In this document: positions 1 through 8,248 of the stretch, piece by piece
Layout: each line of letters begins with the position of its first letter
Numbering within the stretch: position 1 is the first letter of the stretch
Source of the DNA: Bacillota bacterium
GTDB lineage: Bacteria > Bacillota > Sulfobacillia > Sulfobacillales > Sulfobacillaceae
Reading direction: 5' to 3'
Length of the DNA: 33,955 bases
Assembly: GCA_023512105.1 (NCBI GenBank)
Contig: JAIMAE010000017.1
Span: 1 to 33,955 of the forward strand
Notes under the pieces: generated by a model
Told to the model about the DNA's origin: nothing
The model's input: the letters and a program-made list of their open reading frames with translations, nothing else
Database searches by the model: none
Translations under genes and position numbers: made by a program

Positions 1-116
1 TCCCGCGTCACCACCCCGTACAGCACCGTCCACAGCGGACTGAGCTGCAACGGGCGAATCGCCTCGTAAAACGCCGCCAACCGTTCCTGCGCCCCTTGGG
101 TCTGGGTGGTGTCCAT
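1..116 (-). CDS. N-terminus of a probable gentisate/salicylate 1,2-dioxygenase-like cupin (partial)
   Basis: Only the first 38 codons lie in the window; the gene runs off the left edge. The visible protein starts MDTTQTQGAQERLAAFYEAI and continues with a short segment ending PLWTVLYGVVTR. The pattern of an acidic/aromatic helix followed by x-P-L-W-T resembles the N-terminal helix that precedes the cupin domains in gentisate and salicylate 1,2-dioxygenases, which cleave the ring of dihydroxylated or monohydroxylated aromatic acids. The identification rests on this short stretch alone and is tentative. AAGGAGG at 130-136 lies 13 bases from the ATG at 116 and 4 bases from an in-frame TTG at 125, so either start is possible. 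A sigma-A promoter at 237-265 drives it separately from the upstream aldolase-like gene. Confidence 0.45.
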   Translation of the reverse strand, partial: MDTTQTQGAQERLAAFYEAIRPLQLSPLWTVLYGVVTR

Positions 117-236
117 GACTTGCAATGCGCCTCCTTGCCTTCGGCGGTGGGAAAGCGAACCTCCCCCCGCTCATAGAGTGGCCTTTATTTTACGGTTTGA
201 GAACCGGGCCGAGGTCTCAGCCCGAACCTGCCCCCC

Positions 237-265
237 ATTGTAAAACCACCTAATGAACACGTCAA
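237..265 (-). promoter_or_regulatory. sigma-A promoter for the left-edge dioxygenase-like gene
   Basis: On the minus strand TTGACG (265-260) is separated by exactly 17 bases from TACAAT (242-237). Predicted start is near 230, leaving a leader of about 110 bases. The leader contains an inverted repeat with CGGTT/AACCG arms and a 4-base loop (193-206), a possible operator or hairpin. Both boxes are close to consensus. Confidence 0.65.
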
Positions 266-287
266 TTCATATTGCGAACCCGAAGAA

Positions 288-315
288 CCCCCGCACGGCC
301 TTGCCGTTGCGGGGG
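288..315 (-). terminator. Hairpin just after the class II aldolase-family gene
   Basis: CCCCCGCACGGC and GCCGTTGCGGGGG form a stem of about 12 pairs with one bulge and a tiny loop, starting a few bases past the stop codon at 322. On the minus strand it is followed by TTCTTC rather than a pure T run, so it is either a weak intrinsic terminator or an mRNA-stabilising stem. A new promoter starts directly downstream, which fits transcription ending here. Confidence 0.5.
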
Positions 316-321
316 AAGCTC

Positions 322-1020
322 CTACTCGGCGTGCAATTTACTGTGGTGGTTGTCCCAGACCTTGCGAATGATCTTGGGCTGCCAGACGCTTTTGGCCATA
401 CGCTCAATCTCCTCCGGGGAGAGCGCATGCGCCCATCCCAGCTGACTGGCCATGTACTGGCGGTAGGCGTTTTCCTCCAGGTAATAGGCCAAGACAAAGG
501 CTTCCTCGACGCTGCCGCCGGCCACCACCGCGCCGTGGGCCCGCATCAAGACCGCCCGGCCGTCGCCCAACCGCTCGGCCAAGGCGTCCCCCAGGGCCCG
601 GTTGTTGATCAGGTCGGGGCGGTCGAACACCGGCACCTCGCCCAGCACCGCACCTTGGATGATCACCGGGCGCAGGGGCACGCGGGCGATCGAGAACAAC
701 GTCGACCATTGCGGGTGGGTGTGGGCCACCGATTGCACATCCGGGCGGCGCCGGTAGATCGAGGTGTGGATGAAATGCTCCGAGGGAGGTTCCACCTCCC
801 CCTCTAAAAGGTGGCCCTCGAGGTCGATCATCACGATGTCGGCCACCGTCAAGGCACTGCGGCTTGACTTGCGGGAGTTGATCAGCACCCGGTCGGGATA
901 TCCTGGAACGCGCACGCTTTGGTGGCCGTTGAAGTCAACCAGGCGGGCGCGTTCCATCATGCGAATCGAGTCCACCAACCGCGCCTTTAACGCCTCGAGA
1001 TCGGAGCCGGACTCGGCCAT
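322..1020 (-). CDS. Class II aldolase/adducin-family decarboxylase or aldolase
   Basis: A 232-residue protein with the zinc-site layout of the class II aldolase (fuculose-1-phosphate aldolase-like) fold: an acidic catalytic residue at E81 (PPSEHF), H100 and H102 in AHTHPQW, and the third histidine at H162 (RAHGAVV). An N-terminal NGHQSVR segment (31-37) matches the usual phosphate/substrate loop only loosely. Members act on sugar phosphates, but a subgroup decarboxylates hydroxylated aromatic acids (for example 3,4-dihydroxyphthalate decarboxylase). A ring-cleavage-like gene downstream favours the second role by context; that is inference. The start is ATG at 1020, 8 bases after AAAGGAGG. It lies 117 bases downstream of trpA on the same strand. 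A GATAAT -10-like box lies in that gap, without a convincing -35, so transcription may come partly from the trp operon. Confidence 0.75.
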   Translation of the reverse strand: MAESGSDLEALKARLVDSIRMMERARLVDFNGHQSVRVPGYPDRVLINSRKSSRSALTVADIVMIDLEGHLLEGEVEPPSEHFIHTSIYRRRPDVQSVAHTHPQWSTLFSIARVPLRPVIIQGAVLGEVPVFDRPDLINNRALGDALAERLGDGRAVLMRAHGAVVAGGSVEEAFVLAYYLEENAYRQYMASQLGWAHALSPEEIERMAKSVWQPKIIRKVWDNHHSKLHAE

Positions 1021-1054
1021 GGGACGTTCCTCCTTTTCCCAATCTTCACCCTCG

Positions 1055-1083
1055 CCTGGCGTTTAGGATCCAACGCCGCCAGG
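1055..1083. terminator. Inverted repeat between trpA and the aldolase-like gene
   Basis: CCTGGCGTT and AACGCCGCCAGG pair with one extra base around a loop containing GGATCC. There is no T run on either side, so it may be a weak terminator for the trp operon, a processing site or an operator for the next gene. Only the dyad is certain. Confidence 0.3.
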
Positions 1084-1137
1084 GTGTCTGAGATGGGCTT
1101 ATTATCGCACAACCCCCTTCCCCTGCGGGTAGGCGAA

Positions 1138-1929
1138 TTAGGCCTCGAGGGCTTGGCGCAGACTTCGCGTAAACCGAAAGGCTTGTTCCGCCGCCTCGGC
1201 GGGCGCTTCCATGATGCGGGCCATCAGCGCGCTGCCCACGATCACCCCGTCGGCCACCTTCCCGACCTGACGCGCCTGCTCCGGGGTGGAGATGCCAAAC
1301 CCGATCGCCACCGGCAAGTCGACCCGTTCTCGCACCCGCCGCACCAACTCCTCGACTCCCGCGGCGACTTCCTCCCGCATCCCGGTCACGCCGGTGACCG
1401 ACACGGCATAGACGAACCCCTCGCCTTGGGCGATGGCCTCGAGGTGTTGGTCGGTGGAAGTCGGCGCCACCAGCGGGATCACCGCCAACCCGGCGGCTTG
1501 TGCGGCTCGACGCACCTCCAGTCCCTCGATCCAAGGCAAGTCCGGGATGATCGCTCCGGCCAAATGGGCCCGGGCGGCCTCCCCCATAAAGGTCTCAGGC
1601 CCTCGGCGCAGCACCGTGTTGACATAGGTGAGGGCGACCCGCACCGGACCGTCCACCACCCCGTTCAACGTCTGCCAGATGTCGGCCAGCCGCACCCCCT
1701 GGGCCAAGGCCCACGTGGCAGCGCGCTGGAGCACCGGCCCGTCGGCCAAGGGGTCGGAGAAGGGAATGCCCACCTCCACCAGGTCGGCCCCTGCCTCCCC
1801 CAAGGCCCGGAGGATCTCTGGCAAGGCCCGAAGGTCGGGGACGCCGGCGGTGACGTAGGGAATCAGGGCGGCCCGCCCTTGTTGCCGAGCCTTGCGGAAG
1901 GCCTCCGCGATCTGCTCCCGTCCGGTCAT
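1138..1929 (-). CDS. trpA: Tryptophan synthase alpha subunit
   Basis: A 263-residue TIM barrel, the usual length. It cleaves indole-3-glycerol phosphate to indole and glyceraldehyde 3-phosphate and passes indole to TrpB. Catalytic residues are visible as E52 in [12 protein letters not shown] and D63 in PLADGP; the phosphate-binding end GFGIST and GSALM are also present. The start is ATG at 1929, whose ATGA overlaps the TGA stop of trpB by four bases, typical of translational coupling. The longer open frame upstream lies inside trpB and is rejected. It is the last gene of the trp operon. Confidence 0.97.
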   Translation of the reverse strand: MTGREQIAEAFRKARQQGRAALIPYVTAGVPDLRALPEILRALGEAGADLVEVGIPFSDPLADGPVLQRAATWALAQGVRLADIWQTLNGVVDGPVRVALTYVNTVLRRGPETFMGEAARAHLAGAIIPDLPWIEGLEVRRAAQAAGLAVIPLVAPTSTDQHLEAIAQGEGFVYAVSVTGVTGMREEVAAGVEELVRRVRERVDLPVAIGFGISTPEQARQVGKVADGVIVGSALMARIMEAPAEAAEQAFRFTRSLRQALEA

Positions 1930-3134
1930 CTCCCCGTCGCCTCCTTCCCTTCCTGCGCCAATACGGCGTCGACGTCCTTGTCGCCTCGCCCGGACAAGTT
2001 GACCACCACCAAGGCCTCTTCGCGTCTGAGCTGCTCCTGCTCGCGCAGCACCCAAGCCACCGCGTGCGCGCTTTCCAGGGCAGGCAAGATGCCCTCCAGC
2101 TGGGTCAGCCGGTAAAAAGCCTCCAGGGCCTCCTGGTCGGTGACCGCCTCGTACCGGGCGCGACCAATCTCGTGGTAGTAAGCGTGCTCCGGACCGACGC
2201 CAGGGTAGTCGAGGCCGGCCGAAATGGAATGGGCGGGGGTGATTTGCCCGTCCTCGTCTTGCAAGAGATAGCTCATCGCCCCGTGCAGCACCCCGATACT
2301 CCCTCGGTTGATGCTGGCGGCGTGCCGACCGCTGTCCAAACCTTCGCCGGCCGCCTCCACGCCGATTAACGCCACCGGGTCGTTGCGGAAGGGATAGAAG
2401 ATCCCCATGCCATTGGATCCGCCCCCAATCGCCGCCACCACGTGGCTGGGCAGCCGCCCGGCCTGGCGGAGGACCTGGGCCCGGGCCTCCCGCCCGATCA
2501 CCGACTGAAAGTCTCGCACCATCATCGGATAGGGGTGAGGTCCCACCACCGAACCGATCACGTAAAAGGTGTCGCGGACGTTGGCCACCCAGTCGCGTAT
2601 CGCCTCGTTGGTCGCATCTTTCAAGGTGCGGGTGCCGCTGTCCACCGTGTGCACGGTGGCTCCCAACAGGCGCATCCGATAGACGTTTAAGGCCTGGCGG
2701 CGCACGTCCTCGGCCCCCATGTAGACCTCTGCCTTCAAGCCAAAGAGGGCGGCGGCGGTGGCGGTGGCCACCCCGTGCTGCCCAGCCCCGGTCTCGGCGA
2801 TGATTCGCCGCTTGCCCATCCGCTGCGCCAGCAGCACCTGGCCAATGGTGTTGTTGATCTTGTGCGCTCCGGTGTGGTTAAGGTCTTCGCGCTTGAGAAA
2901 GACCCGAAACCCCACCTCTTGGCTGAGCCGACTGGCCTCCCACAGGGGGGTCGGGCGCCCGACGTACTCCCGCAACAGGCGCGCGAGCTGGCGCCGGAAG
3001 CTCGGGTCGCGGCGAGCCGCCTCATACGCCGTCTCCAATTCGCGAACGGCCGCGACCAACGTCTCGGGCACGTAGCGCCCGCCAAACCGGCCAAACCGCC
3101 CCTGATGGTCCGGCACCGAGTGTACTGCGTTCAC
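1926..3134 (-). CDS. trpB: Tryptophan synthase beta subunit
   Basis: A 402-residue PLP enzyme that condenses indole with serine to give tryptophan. The N-terminus [14 protein letters not shown] is typical of the TrpB1 type. The PLP lysine is K92 in [10 protein letters not shown] and the catalytic glutamate is E114 in AETGAGQHG. The phosphate-binding glycine loop GGGSNGMG is intact. The start is GTG at 3134, overlapping the trpF stop as GTGA. trpA follows with a four-base overlap, consistent with equal synthesis of both subunits. Confidence 0.97.
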   Translation of the reverse strand: MNAVHSVPDHQGRFGRFGGRYVPETLVAAVRELETAYEAARRDPSFRRQLARLLREYVGRPTPLWEASRLSQEVGFRVFLKREDLNHTGAHKINNTIGQVLLAQRMGKRRIIAETGAGQHGVATATAAALFGLKAEVYMGAEDVRRQALNVYRMRLLGATVHTVDSGTRTLKDATNEAIRDWVANVRDTFYVIGSVVGPHPYPMMVRDFQSVIGREARAQVLRQAGRLPSHVVAAIGGGSNGMGIFYPFRNDPVALIGVEAAGEGLDSGRHAASINRGSIGVLHGAMSYLLQDEDGQITPAHSISAGLDYPGVGPEHAYYHEIGRARYEAVTDQEALEAFYRLTQLEGILPALESAHAVAWVLREQEQLRREEALVVVNLSGRGDKDVDAVLAQEGKEATGR

Positions 3135-3694
3135 GCGGATTTTGCCTCCTCAATAAATCGTGCAATTAACGCGGGATCCTTGCGGCCGTCCCGCTCCACC
3201 CCGCTGGACACGTCCACCCCATCGGGGCGAAGGCGGCGAACCACGTCGGCGACGTTGTCCGGAGTCAGTCCTCCCGCCAACCAGTAGGTGCGGCCATCGC
3301 GCGGCAGCTGCCAGTCCCACGGGCGCCCGGACCCAGCCTGGGGGCCATCAAACAGCCAGATGTCGGCCCCTTGCTCCTCTCGATGGGTGGCAATCGCCAA
3401 CAGACCCAGGCCGTGCACGGCCTGGATCCACCCAGGCGGACAACTTCCGTGGCACTGCACCCCCATCACCGGCACCTCTTGCAGGACCTCGGCGATTTCC
3501 GGCCAGTTGGCGTCTTTAAAGACCGCCACCCAGCGCGCCGGCACCGCCTCGACGATCCGGCGAGCCTCCCGGGGGGCGATGCGGCGGGAGCTCTGCGGCC
3601 AGAACACCAATCCCAGATAGTCGGCCCCGGCCTCCACCGCCGCCTCGGCCACCTCGGCCTCGCGAATCCCGCAGATCTTGACCGTCACCGCCAT
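3131..3694 (-). CDS. trpF: Phosphoribosylanthranilate isomerase
   Basis: A 187-residue TIM barrel catalysing the Amadori rearrangement of phosphoribosylanthranilate. Catalytic cysteine C8 is in VKICGI, and the C-terminal aspartate is in [21 protein letters not shown] and [10 protein letters not shown] are further family signatures. The start is ATG at 3694, 7 bases after GAGGAGG. This overlaps the end of trpC by 10 bases; the longer frame upstream is inside trpC. It sits between trpC and trpB as a separate gene, not fused. Confidence 0.95.
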   Translation of the reverse strand: MAVTVKICGIREAEVAEAAVEAGADYLGLVFWPQSSRRIAPREARRIVEAVPARWVAVFKDANWPEIAEVLQEVPVMGVQCHGSCPPGWIQAVHGLGLLAIATHREEQGADIWLFDGPQAGSGRPWDWQLPRDGRTYWLAGGLTPDNVADVVRRLRPDGVDVSSGVERDGRKDPALIARFIEEAKSA

Positions 3695-4455
3695 TGGGCG
3701 ACCTCCTCTAACAACCCCGCCCCGCGCATCAGCGCCTCCCCCACCAAGACGGCCTGATAGCCCCAGGCGCGAACCTGCTCCACATCCTTGAGGCTGCTGA
3801 TTCCGCTCTCGGCGACCGCAAGCACCCCCTCGCCCAGATAGGGGCGTACCTCCCGGCAAACCTCAAGCCGCGTCTCAAATGTCTCCAGGTCGCGGTTGTT
3901 CACCCCCACCAACCGCGGCCCTTCGGACAGCGCAAAGTCCACCTCGCGCAGGTTGTGCAGTTCCACCAAGGCCTCCAGCCCGGCGGCATCGGCAGCCGCC
4001 AAAAGCTCCCGGTAGCGTACCCGGTCGTTCTCTAAAATCCGCGCGATGATCAGCACCGCGTCGGCCCCGAAGGCTCGCGCCTCGGCCACCTGCAGCGGAT
4101 CTAAGATGAAGTCCTTGCGGAGCAGCGGAAGCTCGACCGCCTCGCGGACTTGGGTCAGGTGTTCCAGCGAGCCCTCGAAGAAGTTGGGCTCGGTCAGCAC
4201 CGACACCGCCGAAGCTCCGGCCTCGGCATAGCGGCGCGCAATCGCCACCGGGTCGTAATCGGCGGCAAACAAGCCCTTAGACGGCGAGCGCCGCTTGCAC
4301 TCGGCGATCACCGCCATCGGGGCATGGCCGGCGATGGCGGCCACCAGGGAGCGCGCCCGACCTCCCTGGGCCAATCCCGGTTGCCACCGGTCCGGTTGCT
4401 GGCGCAGCTGCGCCACCCGCTCCCGCACCGAATGCAGGATGTCGTCCAAAAACAT
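3685..4455 (-). CDS. trpC: Indole-3-glycerol-phosphate synthase
   Basis: A 256-residue TIM barrel closing the indole ring. Signatures include VIAECKRRSPSKG (E52, K54), LLRKDFILDPLQVAEA with the catalytic lysine, VGVNNRDLETF and AVAESGI. Length is normal. The start is ATG at 4455, about 10 bases after GAGGGAGG, and the gap to trpD is 18 bases. It is the fourth gene of the operon. Confidence 0.96.
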   Translation of the reverse strand: MFLDDILHSVRERVAQLRQQPDRWQPGLAQGGRARSLVAAIAGHAPMAVIAECKRRSPSKGLFAADYDPVAIARRYAEAGASAVSVLTEPNFFEGSLEHLTQVREAVELPLLRKDFILDPLQVAEARAFGADAVLIIARILENDRVRYRELLAAADAAGLEALVELHNLREVDFALSEGPRLVGVNNRDLETFETRLEVCREVRPYLGEGVLAVAESGISSLKDVEQVRAWGYQAVLVGEALMRGAGLLEEVAQWR

Positions 4456-4473
4456 CGATGCCTGCCCTCCCTC

Positions 4474-5511
4474 TCACGCCCCGACGGTCCGCTCGGCCTC
4501 TCCCCAGGCTTGCAGGCGCTCCAACACCGCCAGCGCCGCCCCTTGGTCGATGGCGCGGGCCGCCCGCGCCACGCCCTCGCGAACCTCTTCCACCGCTCCC
4601 GCCGCCCACAGGGCCGCGCCGGCGTTGGCCAGCACCATTTGCCGGTACGGTCCTGGCTCACCCCGCAAGACCTTCAGACAAATGGCGGCGTTCTCTTGGG
4701 GGTTTCCTCCGCGCAAGGCCTCCACCGGCACCGGCTCCAAGCCCAACTCGCTGGGGTCCAGACGCCCCAGCTCGACCTTGCCTTCCGCCACCAGGCCGTA
4801 GTCGGTCGGGCCGGCCAGCGAGACCTCGTCCAGGCCTCCGGCGCCGTGCACCACCAGTGCCCGCTCCGTTCCCAGACGGGCCAAGACCTCGGCCAACGGG
4901 CCCACCCACTGCGGGTCGGCCACCCCTACCAGCTGTCGCTCCGGCCGGGCCGGGTTGGTCAGGGGTCCAAGCCAGTTGAAGGCGGTCCGCACCCCAAGCT
5001 CCCGCCGGGCTGGGGCCGCGTAGCGCATCGAACGGTGCACCGCTTGCGCGAACACAAAGCCAAACCCGATCTGATCGACCGCCTCAGCCACTCGGACCGG
5101 CTCCACCTCCAGCGGGATGCCCAGCGCTTCCAGAAGGTCGGCGCTCCCACTGCGGGAGCTGGCGGCTCGGTTGCCGTGTTTGGCCACCGGGATGCCAGTG
5201 GCGGCAATCACCAGCGCCGCGACGGTAGAGACGTTGAAGGTGTGGGACCCGTCGCCTCCCGTGCCAGCGGTATCCATCACCGGGCGGCGGCGAACCGGCA
5301 CCGCCAGGGCATGGCGCCGCATGGCCCGGGCGAAGCCGGTCAGCTCCTCCACCGTTTCCCCCCGCACCCGAAGGGCCATCAACAAGCCGCCCACCTGGAT
5401 CGGCGTGGCCTGGCCGTCCATGATGGCATCCATGAGCGCCTCCGCCTCTCCCTCCGACAAGCGCTCGCCGGTGGACAGGCGCTGCAACATCTCGGATACT
5501 ACTTCACTCAT
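4474..5511 (-). CDS. trpD: Anthranilate phosphoribosyltransferase
   Basis: A 345-residue enzyme that transfers phosphoribose from PRPP to anthranilate. The PRPP loop GTGGDG (83-88) is followed by HTFNVST, and KHGNR (111-115) is the second family signature. The start is ATG at 5511 (MSEVVSEMLQ), preceded by AGGAGG 10 bases upstream. It is separated from trpG by 32 bases, so the glutaminase and transferase are not fused here. Confidence 0.96.
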   Translation of the reverse strand: MSEVVSEMLQRLSTGERLSEGEAEALMDAIMDGQATPIQVGGLLMALRVRGETVEELTGFARAMRRHALAVPVRRRPVMDTAGTGGDGSHTFNVSTVAALVIAATGIPVAKHGNRAASSRSGSADLLEALGIPLEVEPVRVAEAVDQIGFGFVFAQAVHRSMRYAAPARRELGVRTAFNWLGPLTNPARPERQLVGVADPQWVGPLAEVLARLGTERALVVHGAGGLDEVSLAGPTDYGLVAEGKVELGRLDPSELGLEPVPVEALRGGNPQENAAICLKVLRGEPGPYRQMVLANAGAALWAAGAVEEVREGVARAARAIDQGAALAVLERLQAWGEAERTVGA

Positions 5512-5543
5512 GGGGAACCTTCCTCCTCTCCCTCTCCCCAGGC

Positions 5544-6155
5544 TCAGACGTCGTGGGGGACGCGGTCGCCCTGTCGGGCGAAGTGCTCCGCCCAACGCAC
5601 GAAATTGCCGAGCAGCTCGATGCCGGCAGGCGTCAGCACCGATTCCGGGTGAAATTGAATGCCCCAGACCGGGTATTCTCGATGGCGAATCGCCATCACC
5701 GTACCGTCGCTGGCCGTCGCCTCGACCACCAGGTCGTCCACGCCCTCGACGTCCACCGCCAACGAATGGTAGCGTCCGGCCGGAAATGGGTTGGGAAGCG
5801 AGGCGAACAACCCCCGCCCGCTGTGGTAGATGGCATCAGCCTTCCCGTGCATCAAGCGCGGCGCCGGCACCACCCTGCCCCCAAACGCTGCGGCGATGGC
5901 CTGATGCCCGAGGCACACCCCTAAAATCGGCACGGTGGAACCCAGCTGCTGGATCAGCGGGACCGAGATGCCCGCCCCCTCCGGTCGCCCCGGTCCCGGC
6001 GAGATCACCACCGCCATCGGCTGCAGTCGGGAGCACTCCTCCACGCTTAAGGCGTCGTTGCGAACGACTTTGAGCGTCTGGCCCAAAATCCCGAGATACT
6101 GGACCAGGTTGTAGGTAAAGGAGTCGTAGTTGTCGATCACCAGCACTACAGCCAC
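5544..6155 (-). CDS. trpG: Anthranilate synthase glutamine amidotransferase subunit
   Basis: A 203-residue class I glutaminase supplying ammonia to TrpE. The triad is C81 in GVCLGHQ, H169 and E171 in QFHPES. The oxyanion loop SPGPGRP is present. The start is GTG at 6155, 6 bases after a G-rich Shine-Dalgarno stretch, overlapping the end of trpE by 10 bases. A linked PabB is not visible, so whether this subunit also serves folate synthesis, as in Bacillus, is open. Confidence 0.94.
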   Translation of the reverse strand: MAVVLVIDNYDSFTYNLVQYLGILGQTLKVVRNDALSVEECSRLQPMAVVISPGPGRPEGAGISVPLIQQLGSTVPILGVCLGHQAIAAAFGGRVVPAPRLMHGKADAIYHSGRGLFASLPNPFPAGRYHSLAVDVEGVDDLVVEATASDGTVMAIRHREYPVWGIQFHPESVLTPAGIELLGNFVRWAEHFARQGDRVPHDV

Positions 6156-7588
6156 TCTTCGTCCCCCCGTCTGTCCAACACCGCCAGCCCTGCCGCCGCC
6201 TTGTTCAAAGACTCTCGATACTCCCCATCGGCCGAGGAATCGGCCACCACGCCGCCGCCTGCCTGCACCGAGGCTTCGTGACCCCGCACCTCAATGGTCC
6301 GGATGGTGATGCAGGCGTCCAGATCTCCGCGATGGGAAAGATACCCGACCACCCCTCCGTAGGCGGCCCGGGCCTCGGGCTCCAACTCCTCGATGATCTC
6401 CATGGCCCGGATCTTGGGAGCGCCGGTCAAGGTGCCGGCCGGGAAGACGGCGGCCAAGGCGTCCAAGCTGTCCAGCCCGGGTTCCAGCTGCCCGCGCACC
6501 TCGGAGACGATGTGCATCACGTGCGAATAGCTCTCCCGCTCCATCAGGCGCGTCACCTCCACCGTGCCGTAGCGCGAGACCCGCCCGAGGTCGTTGCGCG
6601 CCAAGTCGACCAACATCATGTGTTCGGCCCGCTCCTTGGGGTCGGCAATCAGCTCCTCCCACAAGCGGCGGTCTTCCGGTTCCGTGCGTCCCCGCGGTCG
6701 AGTGCCGGCGATCGGCCGGCTGGCGGCCCATTGCCCCTGCACGCGAACCAACGCCTCCGGCGAGGATCCGACCAGGGTGACGTCGCTGGCTTCGACCAGG
6801 AAGAGGTAGGGAGAGGGATTCAGCCGGCGAAGGCGGCGGTAAAGGTCAAAGGGGTCGCCGGCGATGGGAGCGCTAAGGCGCTGGGATAATACCACCTGGA
6901 AGATGTCCCCCGCCCAAATGTATCGCTTGGCCTGCTCCACCATCTCCAAGTAGCGCTCCCGAGTCACGTTGGATTGGACCTCCCCGGCCCGTACGGCCGC
7001 CGGGGGCGGCAGCACCAAGGGGGTGCGCAGGCGGTCGACGATTTGAGCCACCCGCTCGATCGCCACCTGGCCGGCTTCCTGGGCAGCCTGAGCGATCACC
7101 GTCAGCTGTTGCCGCCGATGGTCAAACGCCACCACCGCCTCCGGCCACACCCATTCCCACAGCCGCCCGCGAGGCTGATGACAGCGGGGCAAGGCCTCAA
7201 GCCGCCGCACCCAGTCGTAGCCAAAGTAGCCCACCGCCCCCCCGGTGAACGGCAACTCGGTGGACTCCGGCACTGCCACCGCCACCTGGCGGCTGAAACG
7301 GCGCATCAAGGGTAGGGGGTCCGGCCCGCGCAGGGTGGGACGACCGGCCTGCCACAAAATCGCTTCCCCGCCCTCTTCGGTCAACCGCCCTAGCTCCCCG
7401 AGGGCGATGAAGGAGAACCGGGCCACTTTCTCGTCTCCCTCCACGCTCTCCAACAACGTGTGGGCGCCGAGAGGCCGCAGGCGTGCGTACGCCCCGATTG
7501 GGGTCAAATGGTCCTGAGCCCATTGGGTCACGGCCGCTACATGGGGATGGTCGTCGCCTTGCCATAGGATTACCTTGCTTGGATCCAC
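6146..7588 (-). CDS. trpE: Anthranilate synthase component I
   Basis: A 480-residue chorismate-using enzyme. The N-terminal LLES motif (45-48) is the usual tryptophan feedback site. The catalytic half shows RPIAGTRPRGRT, SHVMHIVSEV, FPAGTLTGAPKIRAM and GGGVVADS, all standard chorismate-binding signatures. The start chosen is GTG at 7588 (MDPSKVILWQ), with GAGGG five bases upstream. Frames beginning further upstream would lie inside the T-box terminator and are rejected. This is the first gene of the trp operon and is controlled by the T-box leader. Confidence 0.95.
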   Translation of the reverse strand: MDPSKVILWQGDDHPHVAAVTQWAQDHLTPIGAYARLRPLGAHTLLESVEGDEKVARFSFIALGELGRLTEEGGEAILWQAGRPTLRGPDPLPLMRRFSRQVAVAVPESTELPFTGGAVGYFGYDWVRRLEALPRCHQPRGRLWEWVWPEAVVAFDHRRQQLTVIAQAAQEAGQVAIERVAQIVDRLRTPLVLPPPAAVRAGEVQSNVTRERYLEMVEQAKRYIWAGDIFQVVLSQRLSAPIAGDPFDLYRRLRRLNPSPYLFLVEASDVTLVGSSPEALVRVQGQWAASRPIAGTRPRGRTEPEDRRLWEELIADPKERAEHMMLVDLARNDLGRVSRYGTVEVTRLMERESYSHVMHIVSEVRGQLEPGLDSLDALAAVFPAGTLTGAPKIRAMEIIEELEPEARAAYGGVVGYLSHRGDLDACITIRTIEVRGHEASVQAGGGVVADSSADGEYRESLNKAAAGLAVLDRRGDEEWL

Positions 7589-7610
7589 AGCCGCCCTCGC
7601 CTTCTTCCGC

Positions 7611-7645
7611 AAAAACAAAAAGCCCTCCGTCCTCGGGACGGAAGG
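7611..7645 (-). terminator. Intrinsic terminator of the trp T-box leader
   Basis: TCCGTCC and GGACGGA pair perfectly around a 3-base loop, extended by three pairs at the base, and are followed by CTTTTTGTTTTT. It lies directly after the T-box sequence and before trpE, so it is the regulated terminator that forms when tRNA-Trp is charged. Confidence 0.9.
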
Positions 7646-7889
7646 AGACTTCCGTGGTGCCACCCCAATTAGGTCGAAACTCGACCTCACTCCTCGCCGG
7701 TACAGGAACCTAGGTCCGATACCGCCTCCTTGGATAACGGGAGAGGACCCCGTCCGAGCCTACTGGACGAACCGTCGTTGGGTCGGAAGCTCCCAGGCCC
7801 ATTCCCATCGGATCCTGCTGCCGGCCTCTCACCTGCCGCCGACTCTCTGTAAGCCTTCCCCGACGGTACTCTTCCTGTTCTTCGCCGTC
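7611..7889 (-). promoter_or_regulatory. T-box leader responding to tRNA-Trp
   Basis: The minus strand carries the T-box sequence AATTGGGGTGGCACCACGG at 7670-7652, overlapping the 5' side of a terminator. Upstream, stem I shows AGGAAGAGTACCGTC, an ACAGAGAGTCGGCGGC / GGTGAGAGGCCGGC pair of the type forming the k-turn region, and GGGAATGGGCCTGGGAG at the 3' specifier side. The codon UGG at 7801-7799 sits where specifier codons lie, giving tryptophan specificity that agrees with the downstream trp genes. Uncharged tRNA-Trp would stabilise the antiterminator and allow trpE transcription. Confidence 0.93.
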
Positions 7890-7895
7890 TCTTTC

Positions 7896-7924
7896 ATCCT
7901 AGTCGGGAATCGGTTGCCCGTCAA
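7896..7924 (-). promoter_or_regulatory. sigma-A promoter of the trp operon
   Basis: TTGACG (7924-7919), a 17-base spacer and TAGGAT (7901-7896) lie just upstream of the T-box leader. The start is predicted near 7889, at the 5' strand of stem I. Confidence 0.75.
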
Positions 7925-8105
7925 GGCCTTCCCCCAAGGCCGATTCGCGCCCGCTGTCGGCTACAGGTCAAGTCCAGGCGGTGGGAAGATCAGGGATCGC
8001 GCCATTTCCCAGGCAAGGCGTACCGCGATTCTGCTAAAACGCGATGAGCTGACCCGACATCCCGGCGGTCGCCCCCTCACAGGTCGGTCCGGATAATTCT
8101 CCACC

Positions 8106-8134
8106 CTGACAGCTCGCCGATGATGGCTTACACT
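8106..8134 (+). promoter_or_regulatory. Promoter for the riboswitch-controlled wall hydrolase
   Basis: CTGACA (8106-8111), 17 bases, TACACT (8129-8134). Transcription would start near 8140, right at the riboswitch 5' end, leaving almost no extra leader. A GATAAT at 8092-8097 is an alternative -10 but lacks a matching -35. Confidence 0.55.
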
Positions 8135-8137
8135 CGA

Positions 8138-8243
8138 CCTGCCGAATCGTGACAAGGTCACGACCGGGGGAACCAATCTTGGGGTGAATTCGCTAGCCGA
8201 TAGGGCTGCCTCGCGGCCCGAACCCGTCAGCTAACTCCGGAGG
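8138..8243 (+). promoter_or_regulatory. ydaO-yuaA (c-di-AMP) riboswitch
   Basis: The sequence holds the conserved blocks of the ydaO class: GACCGGGGGAACCA, TTGGGGTGAATTC, GATAGGGCTGCC and CCCGAACCCGTCAGCTAAC. A P1 stem can form between CCTgCCG at 8138-8144 and CGGAGG at 8238-8243. That 3' strand contains the GGAGG Shine-Dalgarno sequence of the next gene. The family binds cyclic di-AMP and commonly controls wall hydrolases and potassium transport, which fits the downstream 3D/NlpC-P60 gene. No terminator lies between aptamer and ATG, so control is probably at translation. Confidence 0.93.
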
Positions 8244-8248
8244 CAACC

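Noticed and set aside
4150-5652. 500-codon plus-strand open frame opposite trpC and trpD
   Set aside because: It is antisense to two certain enzymes, has low-complexity Pro/Arg/His-rich translation and no ribosome site. GC-rich DNA keeps such antisense frames open.
7589-7690. 34-codon upstream extension of trpE
   Set aside because: It lies across the T-box terminator and antiterminator; the GTG at 7588 is downstream of the leader.
7961-8176. 71-codon minus-strand frame between the trp promoter and the riboswitch
   Set aside because: Lies over the riboswitch and its promoter, with no ribosome site and a basic low-information translation.
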